Shown here: positions 55,640 to 64,000 of the stretch, piece after piece
How the letters are laid out: every line of letters starts with the position of its first letter
Position numbering within the stretch: the first letter of the stretch is position 1
Assembly (NCBI GenBank): GCA_024516035.1
Contig: CM044964.1
Location: forward strand, 14,438,449 to 14,502,448
Reading direction: 5' to 3'
Length of the DNA: 64,000 bases
DNA from: Bactericera cockerelli
Taxonomy: Eukaryota; Arthropoda; Insecta; Hemiptera; Triozidae
The notes under the pieces: model-generated
Databases searched by the model: none
Seen by the model: the letters and a program-made list of their open reading frames with translations, nothing else
Told to the model about the DNA's origin: nothing
Position numbers and translations under genes: made by a program

Positions 55640-56110
55640 TTCCAAGTTATCGCGCTGCTTCGCTTGAAATGATACACACTGTAATTATTTTATAAATTAA
55701 ACCTTTGCACATAGCGTGTAGAATTAAGCTTTGCACTAGAAGTTATTATTTTCTCTTAGCGACGGTATTGCTGATTAATTTTTTTTCAATAGTTTCCGAG
55801 TAATCGTGCTGCTTCGCTTAAAATGATACAGGCTGTATTTATTTTATAAATTAAACCTTTGCACTACCTATAAGTTATTATTCTGTCGTAGCGACGGTAT
55901 TGCTGATTAATGTTTTTGACATTTTCATGTCTTTGCTCTGGCACATAACCAAAATTATGTGACGAAATTATGTAACGAAATTATGTAACGATATTATGTA
56001 ACGATATTATGTAACGAAATATCGAATTGTAAAGGGAGAGAAGTCTTCTAATATCGGATATCGATATTATGGTTTCGATATTATCGATATACCTAATATC
56101 GATATTTTCG
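55640..56110 (+). repeat. Tandem duplication of about 155 bp and ATCGATATT-rich repeats
   Basis: 55640-55760 and 55795-55915 share GTAATCGTGCTGCTTCGCTT and GCGACGGTATTGCTGATTAA. From 55958, ATTATGTAACGAA/T units repeat five times, followed by AATATCGATATT-type palindromes to 56110. Confidence 0.7.
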
Positions 56111-56357
56111 TTTCGATATTGCAACCCTAAGAGAAGAGGGAAAGTGTGTGTCATGCGCACAATACGAAATTTGGTCAGTTGGGTTTTGGACCTTGAATAG
56201 TAAAGATGAAAATGTCGAAATGGTTGCAGACTCGTATGCAAGCGTTTTTTTTTTAATTTGGGTTTAATGTCGCTTTCAACTTCATAGTCGTATCACGACA
56301 AAGTATTGCTTATTAATTAAATAATGAATGATTCATAATTATGGTTTTTCATTTCAG

Positions 56358-56437
56358 AATGGGCCAGTCAATGTTCAGCCCAGGAGCTGGTGCGAGTGCT
56401 CAATGATCTGTTTGCCAAGTTTGACAGACTTGCAGCG
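56358..56437 (+). CDS. Ac78C: Adenylyl cyclase (ADCY8/Ac78C-like), exon 6 of visible series
   Basis: 80 bases, phase 1 in and phase 0 out. The acceptor is TTTTCATTTCAG and the donor GCG/GTAAGA. With the incoming base it encodes EWASQCSAQELVRVLNDLFA and KFDRLAA, the C1a helix after the first metal site. AQELVRxLNxLFAxFDRLA is a hallmark of class III membrane cyclases. Confidence 0.94.
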
Positions 56438-56449
56438 GTAAGAAAAATG

Positions 56450-56880
56450 AAATCCTTATTATTATTATTATTATTTAACACTTTATTCGTCAACTACATA
56501 CAATACATACATTCAACAAAATAGGACATGATAAAAAACAAAAAAAAACAAAACAGAATATGTAGTGAACCAAGGGGCGAGGTTAAAGCCTGTGGCTTTC
56601 TTTTCCACCGAACCCCAAGTCGATGGTCCTTGGTGTAAAAAGATAGTAGAGTGTATATTTGTATTAGGAGGTAACGAAAAAGTGTGACAGGTGGAACATT
56701 TAAATTAAAATTTGAAGAAAAAAAAATTCGAGATTGTAGAGAGTTCGAAAAAGTACAGGTAGTACTTAAAAAGGAACATCCAAAAATAAAAAATCATGCA
56801 CTCATCTGTAATTAACATTCTTATTATTATGACATGTTCAATACAGCAATTCTCGTTTTGTTCCCTCCATACACGTAATG
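56450..56880. other. Intron sequence with possible LINE-like tail
   Basis: An (ATT)n run at 56457-56475 leads into ATTTAACACTTTATTCGTCA and later GGGGCGAGGTTAAAGCCTGT, GGCTTTCTTTTCCACCGAAC, a minus-orientation relative of the tail family at 8497. No gene. Confidence 0.5.
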
Positions 56881-56887
56881 CTAGTAT

Positions 56888-57235
56888 TTCCGGCCCTACA
56901 AAAGCTTCGTGAGGTTAATTTGGGTAGCTGATACGATTCCCAGCGAATGGAGAGTAAAACCCCCGTCCTGACGACTTCAAATCAGGACGTTAAAACCGAA
57001 TAGAATCAACTGGTCACAATAGATCTAATTTGGTCGCAGTGTTCATTGTAAGGGTTTCACTGAAAACCCTGCTACCAGGTCAGATAATAATAAAGCAACG
57101 TCCAGCGAGGTGAGGACTTGAAATTCAAACTCTTGTGACTTAATTCCTTGTTCAACCTATGCTGAGTGAGGTTAATGTGGATAGCCGAATTGTAAGCTTC
57201 CAGCAAATGGAGGGTAACACCTCCCGTTTCGAATA
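56888..57235 (+). repeat. SINE core fragments: family E then 5S-type
   Basis: 56888-57005 carries TTAATTTGGGTAGCTGATAC, GCGAATGGAGAGTAAAACCC (family E core). 57085-57235 carries AAGCAACGTCCAGCGAGGTG, AGGACTTG (5S 3' half), then GCTGAGTGAGGTTAATGTGG and AATGGAGGGTAACACC (core). The two types lie side by side. Confidence 0.65.
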
Positions 57236-57437
57236 ATTTAGATATTTGGGGACATTTGGAGAGGAAACAACTAAATTTATTCAAGAATTAGGAAATAAAT
57301 TAGTTGAAGAGACTGGAGATAAGAGAGCAGCATCATACCTCATCCAACGTTTAAGCCTGGCCATTCAGAGGGGGAATGCAGCCAGCATTGCGGGCTCATT
57401 CCCCTTCACAAATTCACTGAATGAAGTGTTTGTGTTA

Positions 57438-57669
57438 TCTTAATATATAAATGTCAAACTCACTGACTGACTGATCATCACTGTTTCTCCGAACTGGTAA
57501 GTCCTAGGAAGCTGAAATTTGGTAGGTAGCTTTGTCTTATAGTCTAGATGTGCAATAAGACGGGATTTTTCGAAATTCCCACTACAACACCTGCCAATGC
57601 TTGGTTCTGGGGGCCCTTTTTGCTTTCACGGCCATGCCTCGGCCCGCAAAGCGGGCGACAGCCCGCTAG
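57438..57669 (+). mobile_element. Non-autonomous Helitron, copy 3 (altered interior)
   Basis: 5' TCTTAATATATAAATGTCAA after an A, 3' hairpin GCGGGCGACAGCCCGC ending CTAG before a T. In the middle, AATGCTTGGTTCTGGGGGCC replaces the TTGGCGAAAAAGGA-type sequence of copies 1 and 2. That replacement matches the dispersed repeat at 17250-17460 and 58730-58880. Confidence 0.82.
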
Positions 57670-57888
57670 TAGTTCAATGAAAATCATATTTCTAGACCGC
57701 AGGGTATACCAGTCTACTGAAATTTTCACTTAGATGTTAAAGAGAAAGAAATCTTCAAATTTTGATATTATTCTCACATCCTGACAGATTTGCATGAGTA
57801 AAACGTTAAGCATGACACTTTCGACACACCCGTAGTTTATCCCAGTTTGAGAAAATAAACCATTTGACCGCATATGTTCCCCCATCAG

Positions 57889-58038
57889 GAGAACCACTGC
57901 CTGCGCATCAAGCTGCTAGGTGATTGCTACTACTGCGTGTCAGGGCTTCCCAAACCGCGGGCAGACCACGCCCACTGCTGTGTGGAGATGGGCCTCCATA
58001 TGATCACCGCTATTCAGGACGTTCGCAAGAAGTTAAAT
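57889..58038 (+). CDS. Ac78C: Adenylyl cyclase (ADCY8/Ac78C-like), exon 7 of visible series
   Basis: 150 bases, phase 0 at both ends. The acceptor is GTTCCCCCATCAG and the donor AAT/GTGAGTG. It encodes [39 protein letters not shown] and [11 protein letters not shown]. The Asp of [13 protein letters not shown] is the second metal-binding aspartate of C1a. The [13 protein letters not shown] segment is characteristic of C1 domains. All key residues are present, so C1 looks catalytically competent as far as visible. Confidence 0.95.
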
Positions 58039-58499
58039 GTGAGTGATGTCCGTATTGTACTAATTAATATTATTTTAAAAAATATTCATTTAATAAATAA
58101 TTTAAGTAAATATTTGACAAATTAAGTGCTCTGAAAGTCTATAAAAACCTTCGTTTTCGCCAATAAGACTTTTATTTTGCATTATTTCGAATGATAGTAC
58201 CTACAATAAATATTCCTGAGTAGAAATATAAGTCATGTTATTAGTATTCTTATTTTCATATTATTTCAATTATTGAAACTATTTTCAAGTAAGCCTTGGG
58301 CTCTGGCTATATGTACACAGCCCTCAGCACTGGACAAAGGTCCACGACGGGCCCTCTATTAGTTCTCTTGAAAAGGAAAGCACAATAGGGCGGAAGACAG
58401 CTAATGTGTTTATTTTTTCCGGCATCTTCAGCCCACTTGCCTTTGTTCTCGTGAAGAGATTTGAGATAGGAACTTGTTAAGAAATATGTAACCCCATAC
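58039..58499. other. Intron sequence, nothing recognised
   Basis: AT-rich start of a 3.7-kb intron. No repeats identified with confidence. Confidence 0.5.
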
Positions 58500-58720
58500 A
58501 GGATGCACCATCAGCAGCAAGGCGACGGTCTTGTAATCTTAAGGTCACGGGTTCGAAATCCATCCTCCCATTAGGGATTTTTTGTACAAATTAACGGGTT
58601 CAACTAATGTGTTCGAATTTTGACCACATAATAATACGTATTGGATTTACTGCTAGAATAATAGGACTCATAAGTCCTAATCGGGCGTATACATAAGGCG
58701 ATCTTATTATCATCACTCCC
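58500..58720 (+). repeat. SINE family B, diverged
   Basis: TCTTGTAATCTTAAGGTCAC, GGGTTCGAAATCCATCC (B box), CCCATTAGGGATTTTTTG, ACCACATAATAATACG and ATACATAAGGCGATCTTATT follow the family B order. Confidence 0.7.
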
Positions 58721-58729
58721 TTGTTGATT

Positions 58730-58880
58730 TTTTTATAAACAGGGAGTAGAAGCCAATGCTTGGTTCGGGGGGTCCTTGTCAATTATTAGCCTCCTTGTAA
58801 AGACAGTGGTAGAAGTGCTGAGTCATTCCTCCACTGTCTGGGTACCATCGTTGCCGATGAAAGACACCCACCCTGTATTA
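58730..58880 (-). repeat. Dispersed repeat (GACAGTGGAGGAATGACTCA family)
   Basis: Minus-orientation copy of 17250-17460: CCTCCTTGTAAAGACAGTGG and TGAGTCATTCCTCCACTGTC, with AACAGGGAGTAGAAGCCAAT at its left end. Confidence 0.65.
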
Positions 58881-59029
58881 TATATGAAAGAGAGAGGCAG
58901 AAAGAAAAACCAAGATAAATAAATAAAAGGTGGGATAGAGAGAGAAATGGGAAAGAACTTGATCTTTTGTTATCTTCTGGACAATAGAATGTAAGTGCTT
59001 GTTTACTTCAAACTACACTCTCTGCTGCC

Positions 59030-60260
59030 TTTCTTTATTTGTCTTTCTCTCTCTCCCTCTCTCCTTTTCCTCCTCTCTCCCTCTCTATTTTATCACTCTC
59101 TTTTTACTCTTTCCTGTCTTTTCCCTCCATCAATCGACCTCCTATTTCCCTCTTTTCTTCCTCTTCTTAACCCTCTAATATGTATCTCTCTCCCACTCTC
59201 CTCTCTCACTCACTCTTTTATTCCTCTCCTTTTATCATACCCTTTTTTCTTTTTATCAATTTGCCTCTCTCTCTTTCTTTTCTGTGTCTCCCTGTACTTA
59301 CCTAGGTTTATCTACATCACTGTTTTTATTCCTCTTATATGCGAGTATCTCTCTTTCTCTCTTTCTCTCTCTCTCTCTCTTTCTCTCTCTGCCTCTCTCC
59401 CTCTCTTTGTTTCTCTACCCCTCTTTCTTCTCCCTCATCTTTCTATCTACCTTTCCTATTCTCCTACTACAAACCCTCAAACCACAGTGCGTTTCAGCCC
59501 AATTTAGCCTCAAGTCGAAAATCATTTTTACCTTTCATCTCTATTATTTTTTATCACATTACTCAAACTCTTCGCACACCCCTCTCTCCTTCTCTCTCTC
59601 TCTCTTTCATTCTCACTCTCCTTCTTTCACTCTCTCTCTCCCTCTTTCATTATAAGAGTCTCCTTCTCTCCTTCTTTCACTCTCAAACTTCAATCTTTAC
59701 CTCAAACTTCAATCTTCATTTTTTCGACCTCTCCCCCTCGCATTTTCCGTTTTTTATTGGCCTTTCCAATTTTCCTACTATAAATCCCCAAACCATCAAA
59801 CCACTGTGCGTTTTGCCACTTTCAGCCAAATTCAGCCTAAAGTTAAAATCTCTTTTACCTTTCATCTCTTATTTTTATCACATTACTCTTACCTCTCTCT
59901 CTTTCTCTTTGTTTATTCTATTACCTTCTCTGCTCTACGCATTCTGTTTTCTCAGAGTACCTTCCCTCTTTTTTTTATTCCTTCATATTATATGAAATTT
60001 CTTTCTTTTTTTTCATCAAAAACTACCTACGAGTGAAATAGAAAAAAAGAAGGAAATTTATTTTTCCTCAAATCTGTCTTCTTTCTTGTAGGTAGGTTTT
60101 TCTCTTACAAATCTGTTTCATAATATTTTTCCAACTTAAATACTTAGGCTTTAAAGATTCTCTCTCTCACTCGTCTCCCTCTTACCTTTCCAACTTTTCT
60201 TTCTCTGCCTACGTTTTCCTCTTCCTATCTATATCCTTCTCTTTTCTTTTTCGTCTTCTC
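59030..60260 (+). repeat. Pyrimidine-rich tract with an internal duplication
   Basis: CT-rich throughout. A block with CCCAAACCATCAAACCACTG and TTCAGCC...AAATTCAGCC, followed by CTTTTACCTTTCATCTCT, is present in two versions (about 59440-59560 and 59740-59890). S/L-rich frames are artefacts. Confidence 0.75.
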
Positions 60261-60274
60261 CTTCCTCCGCCTCT

Positions 60275-60380
60275 CGATTGACAAGGCGGTAGAATCGTAA
60301 CCGGAGGTCGGTGGTTCGAGTCCCAAATTCAGCTAAAATCTTGTAAAAGCGAGTTTGAGTAATGGTGATATAACACATAT
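60275..60380 (+). repeat. tRNA-headed SINE, family A, diverged
   Basis: TTGACAAGGCGGTAGAATCG, GGAGGTCGGTGGTTCGAGTC (B box) and GCGAGTTTGAGTAATGGTGA follow family A. Confidence 0.7.
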
Positions 60381-60935
60381 AATAATATATAACTTTCTCT
60401 CTCCTTCTTCCCTGTTTCATATTCTCTCTCTTGCCCTCATTTTTATACACTAGAATTTCACTCCCTCCCTCCCTGCGACAATATTTCTTGAATTTTATTT
60501 GAAAAGTAACAAGAATAGGCCTCAAGAGATCTTCTTTCTCGTAGGTATTTCCTCTTCTTTCTTATCAGGCAAGATGTTTCAACTTGATTTTTTTTATATA
60601 AATATTAGCAAATTCCAGTTAAATTCACTAGTTGAATATTTAACAGCGGTATAAAGATTTAAGCTACTTAATATTACCTTTTAATCTACCAGTTCGGTAC
60701 TGTTCTCTGAAATCGCTAAATAAATAATAATTTTCGTTTGATATTTATTAATTTTGTGAAATTAATGAATATCAAAGTTTGAAGGAAATATTTATTTGAA
60801 GTCTGTTCTGTTTATTTATTCAATTGGAAAATTTAAATTAAAATATCAATATGCTATTCTACACGATCCTAGCTACTATTCTACACTATCAAAAAAAATC
60901 TCAGTCCGATTTACTGGCTCAATCAATCACTTATT
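60381..60935. other. Intron sequence, nothing recognised
   Basis: AT-rich; no coding or repeat signature. Confidence 0.5.
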
Positions 60936-61780
60936 CTGTTGAAGATGAAACTTTACATGTGGGTAGGCAGAGCTGTGTGGTGTGCTTACTGAGTCACTCA
61001 TTTAGTAACTCACTCACTGAATCACACTCTTAATGAATCACTCATTATGTTAGACCTGAACATGCGGATAGGCATACACTCTGGCTCAGTGCTGTGTGGT
61101 GTGCTTACTGAGTCACTCATTTAGTAACTCACTCACTGAGTCACTCATTTAGTAACTTACTCACTGAGTCACTCATTTAGTAACTCACTCACTGAGTCAC
61201 TCATTTAGTAACTCACTCACTGAATCACACTCTTAATGAATCGCTCATTCGGTTACAGGTAGACCTGAACATGCGGATAGGCATTCACTCTGGCTCAGTG
61301 CTGTGTGGTGTGCTTACTGAGTCACTCATTTAGTAACTCACTCACTGAGTCACTCATTTAGTAACTCACTCACTGAATCACACTCTTAATGAATCACTCA
61401 TTCTGTTACAGGTAGACCTGAACATGCGGATAGGCATTCACTCTGGCTCAGTGCTGTGTGGTGTGCTTACTGTGTCACTCAATTAGTGACTCACTCACTG
61501 AATCACACCCTTAATGAATCGCTCATTCTGTTACAGGTAGACCTGAACATGCGGATAGGCATTCACTCTGGCTCAGTGCTGTGTGGTGTGCTGACTGAGT
61601 CACTCAATTAGTGACTCACTCACTGAATCACACCCTTAATGAATCGCTCATTCTGTTACAGGTAGACCTGAACATGCGGATAGGCATTCACTCAGTGCTG
61701 TGTGGTGTGCTTACTGAGTCACTCAATTAGTGACTCACTCACTGAATCATACTCTTAATGAATCGCTCATTCTGTTACAG
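60936..61780 (+). repeat. Exon-edge array: splice acceptor + exon 8 5' end, repeated upstream
   Basis: Units contain GAATCGCTCATTCTGTTACA then G, GTAGACCTGAACATGCGGAT, AGGCATTCACTCTGGCTCAG and TGCTGTGTGGTGTGCT, then leave the exon sequence for TACTGAGTCACTCA and TTTAGTAACTCACTCACTGA spacer. Exon-like starts lie at 61259, 61412, 61537 and 61662, before the real one at 61781. A copy lacking the ACAG is near 61050 and a more degraded one near 60945. Spacers contain further AGTCACTCATTTAGTAACTC repeats. Confidence 0.95.
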
Positions 61781-61916
61781 GTAGACCTGAACATGCGGAT
61801 AGGCATTCACTCTGGCTCAGTACTGTGTGGTGTGCTGGGACTGAGGAAGTGGCAGTTCGATGTGTGGAGCTATGACGTCACCCTGGCCAACCATCTGGAG
61901 GCGGGGGGTATCCCTG
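61781..61916 (+). CDS. Ac78C: Adenylyl cyclase (ADCY8/Ac78C-like), exon 8 of visible series
   Basis: 136 bases, phase 0 in and phase 1 out. The acceptor is CATTCTGTTACAG and the donor CCTG/GTAAGT. It encodes [33 protein letters not shown] and [13 protein letters not shown]. This covers the C1a strand-loop that binds the nucleotide and contacts C2 ([23 protein letters not shown] is nearly invariant in Ca2+-stimulated cyclases). Only this copy continues past VLCGVL into exon sequence; the upstream array copies break off there. It is therefore the functional exon. Confidence 0.95.
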
Positions 61917-62660
61917 GTAAGTGGTTCTAGCAGTATAGTATAGTATATTTATTGTTTATTAGACATTGAAAAATGTATAAAACATTGTCACCCTATCTAA
62001 CTTATGGACTAACTTATGACTAAGAAAAAAAAAAGTTGTAGTAGTCATCCCTTCGTTTCCAAGTAAGTTCCGCTGTTAAGGAAGGTGGTTTCTGGAGATC
62101 CCACAGCCCAGGCAGGGATGAGGTATAGGTGTGACTGTGGGTGTTAAAAATACATTTTCATAGCTTCCACAAAAAGAAAAAGAATAAATTTTACTATTTT
62201 TCATTCTGTTGAAGCCATGAAAATGTATTTTTATTGAACTCTTTTGAATTTTGATTCATAATATTCAAAGGACGGGATTATTATCTGTGGTTTTTACCTT
62301 CCTAATAAATACGTATACCTAATTATGTATTTCAAAGTTCGGGTTTTGGCTGTGGGCTAATAACTCACACCAATAGGTTGTTTATCTATTATGAGACCAG
62401 AAACAACCTCGATTTACTTATTACATTTACTGAAAATCTCGATCTTACATTTACTGAAAATCTCACATTTACTAAAATTTCATGTAAATCAAAGACGAAG
62501 AACATTGAATGTAAAAAAGTAATTCATGTAAGGTGTACTAAGCATAGAAAGACAAAAAAATATTTAATAATTTGCAACTGGATGAAAAAAAATAATTGGA
62601 TCAAAGTAACTGTTTTCTGGAGGCCATGAGCCCTCGTGGCCTGCTTGTACCTAAATACAG
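61917..62660. other. Intron sequence, nothing recognised
   Basis: AT-rich; a TATAGTATAGTATA run at 61933 and low-complexity stretches only. Confidence 0.5.
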
Positions 62661-62664
62661 ATAC

Positions 62665-62850
62665 CTAACTATCTACGTGGCTCAGTGGTTAAGAGCATTA
62701 GTTACTGACCCGGAGGTTGCTGGTTCGAATCCCGGCCGGAGCAGAAATTTCTGACCGAAATTTTCCGTTTCCGGAATGGCATGGATGTAAAGGAATAGTG
62801 CCCTGAAGTAATGCGAAAACGGTTCCGGGGACACTTACCTTTAATTTAAA
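62665..62850 (+). repeat. tRNA-headed SINE, family G
   Basis: CTACGTGGCTCAGTGGTTAA (A box), GGTTGCTGGTTCGAATCCCG (B box), then CCGGAATGGCATGGATGTAA and AGTGCCCTGAAGTAATGCGA. The body recurs at 32940-33020. Confidence 0.75.
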
Positions 62851-62959
62851 AAAAGATACCTAACTAAATAATAATATGTACTATTATCCATGATACCTAC
62901 ATTAATGAAACTCAACCATACTTGCAATTCCTTTTGTACAACAAGAATGTGAATAGTCC

Positions 62960-63187
62960 TTAACACGTTGATCGCCACGTCAGGTGAATTCACCTGACAC
63001 TAACCTTTCCCAGCTGGCCCCGTCAGGCATATTCACCTGACATAATTATCCCATACGGCCCAGTCAGATGAATTCACCTGACATGATTATCTCGTAAGGC
63101 CCCGTCAGGTGAATTCACTTGACATTGGAGTGTCATTTGGGCCCCTGAGGAAATTTAACTCTATAGCGTTGGTGATCAACGTGTTAA
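62960..63187. mobile_element. TTAA-flanked MITE (piggyBac-type), family 4, with internal palindromes
   Basis: Ends TTAACACGTTGATCGCC and GGTGATCAACGTGTTAA with TTAA both sides. Inside, a unit of about 42 bp with the palindrome TCAGGTGAATTCACCTGA occurs four times, two exact in the core and two with changes. It lies 23 bases before exon 9. Confidence 0.8.
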
Positions 63188-63210
63188 AAGTAACTCCTCT
63201 TGGTTGGCAG

Positions 63211-63305
63211 GGCGCGTTCACATCTCCAAGGCCACGCTGGACTGCCTGCAGGAGATGTATGAGGTGGAACCAGGGCATGGGGACACGCGGGATAGCTACC
63301 TCAAG
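63211..63305 (+). CDS. Ac78C: Adenylyl cyclase (ADCY8/Ac78C-like), exon 9 of visible series
   Basis: 95 bases, phase 1 in and phase 0 out. The acceptor is CTCTTGGTTGGCAG and the donor AAG/GTGAGTT. It encodes RVHISKATLDCLQEMYEVEP and GHGDTRDSYLK, the end of the C1a core (GRVHISKATLDCL is conserved). The gene continues beyond the window; the C1b region, second membrane bundle and C2 are not visible. A MITE ends only 23 bases upstream, so the polypyrimidine tract here is short. Confidence 0.94.
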
Positions 63306-63351
63306 GTGAGTTCAATGACGACCCTTTTTTAAATTGGTGCTTTAAATTACC

Positions 63352-63500
63352 CGACCTCAGTAGCTGGATCGATAAGGCGGCGGACTTGTAACTTGGAGGT
63401 CGGTGGTTCAAGTCCCGGTTTCAGCGTAGATTTAGTAAAGCGAGTTTGAGTAGTTGTGGTATCACAAAATTGATTAACACAAATATGATAACTGGTGCTT
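63352..63500 (+). repeat. tRNA-headed SINE, family A
   Basis: CCGACCTCAGTAGCTGGATC, GGTGGTTCAAGTCCCGG, GTTGTGGTATCACAAAATTG. Close to the 44903 copy. Confidence 0.8.
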
Positions 63501-63524
63501 TAAATTTTGGCTCAAAATTTGAAA

Positions 63525-63885
63525 CCGACGCGAGTAGCTCGATCGATAAAAGGACCCGTAACATTATTTTAGTGACTACTGGCCGTAGTCTAGAGATCCT
63601 GAGTTCGATCCCCGGTCGGAGCAGATTTTTCACACAGAAAATTCTGTTCCCTCGGTATATAAGAGGCTGGCATTTCCGGCCCAACCCAGGCTGGGTATGC
63701 CTCCCTCTGATGGGTGAGAAGTGACACGATACTTTCAATTTAGGTGCTTGGTCAACACGAGCTTACTGAAAAAAAACTGTAAGAAAATTTATAATACACA
63801 TTTTTTGGTCGGCTCTGGGATTCGAATGCTGGAGCTTCCGCATGGCAAGCGATTGCTTAACCACTGAGCTAATTGATATACATAT
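63525..63885. repeat. Composite of SINE family E head and tRNA-Gly-type SINE
   Basis: 63570-63695, plus orientation: CTGGCCGTAGTCTAGAGATC, GAGTTCGATCCCCGGTCGGA, CAGAAAATTCTGTTCCCTCG, GGCCCAACCCAGGCTGGG (family E to the core start). From 63691, TGCCTCCCTCTGATGGGTGA to GCTTAACCACTGAGCTAATT is the tRNA-Gly SINE in minus orientation. Confidence 0.7.
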
Positions 63886-64000
63886 TAATGCCAAAGGTAT
63901 TATCACCGGAAGAGAATGCCAAAGGCATTATCACCACCCTTGATCAAACTTTGTTTATCTTCCATTAATTATACCTTTTGACTGCACCTGTTTTGACATC
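63886..64000. repeat. Tail-family fragment and window end
   Basis: AGAGAATGCCAAAGGCATTA and TCACCACCC resemble the stem of the LINE-like tails at 34565 and 48500; a second CCAAAGG word lies just before it. Confidence 0.45.

Noticed and set aside
61259..61720. Additional functional copies of exon 8
   Set aside because: The copies stop after VLCGVL, lack the rest of the exon and a donor, and read into stops; only 61781-61916 is complete.

Overview
The window looks like intron-rich genomic DNA from an arthropod, most likely an insect. Reasons: a multi-exon animal gene with GT-AG introns, a non-LTR retrotransposon, many tRNA-headed SINEs, lepidopteran-style Helitron termini, hAT, pogo and TTAA-flanked MITEs, and very abundant (CT)n/(GA)n tracts. 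I cannot fix the species; a hemipteran is a guess. One 100-N assembly gap lies at 29527-29626, and about 4.9-8.1 kb reads like poorly polished long-read sequence.

The main gene is on the + strand from 31472 to beyond the right edge. Nine consecutive exons (31472-31669, 33122-33301, 34371-34552, 50915-51107, 55162-55311, 56358-56437, 57889-58038, 61781-61916, 63211-63305) have clean splice sites and compatible phases throughout. Together they encode about 454 contiguous residues of a membrane adenylyl cyclase: the end of the N-terminal cytosolic segment, the first six-helix membrane bundle, the linker helix and most of the C1 catalytic domain. The closest family member I recognise is ADCY8 / Drosophila Ac78C, the Ca2+/calmodulin-stimulated type. 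The start codon, second membrane bundle and C2 domain lie outside the window.

Left part (1-31 kb). Two exons on the - strand (22540-22759 and 15180-15264) have good splice sites and matching phases and probably belong to one unidentified gene. The rest is AT-rich sequence, pyrimidine/purine tracts, SINEs, a hAT MITE, a Helitron, and a frameshifted I/Jockey-type LINE at about 25.57-29.53 kb that runs into the N gap.

Right part (31-64 kb). The adenylyl cyclase introns are packed with nested mobile elements: four TTAA-flanked MITE families, two hAT MITE copies in the whole window with 8-bp duplications, a pogo-like element inside a SINE, a 2-kb inverted-repeat element with a SINE inside it, a 0.5-kb palindrome, and SINEs headed by tRNA or by 5S rRNA that share one core.

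The most unusual structure is a pair of exon-edge arrays in the cyclase gene. The 3' end of exon 4 with its splice donor is tandemly repeated 15 more times downstream, joined by (ACAAT)n tracts. The 5' end of exon 8 with its splice acceptor is repeated at least four more times upstream. The gene therefore carries 16 near-identical donors at one intron and five or more near-identical acceptors at another.
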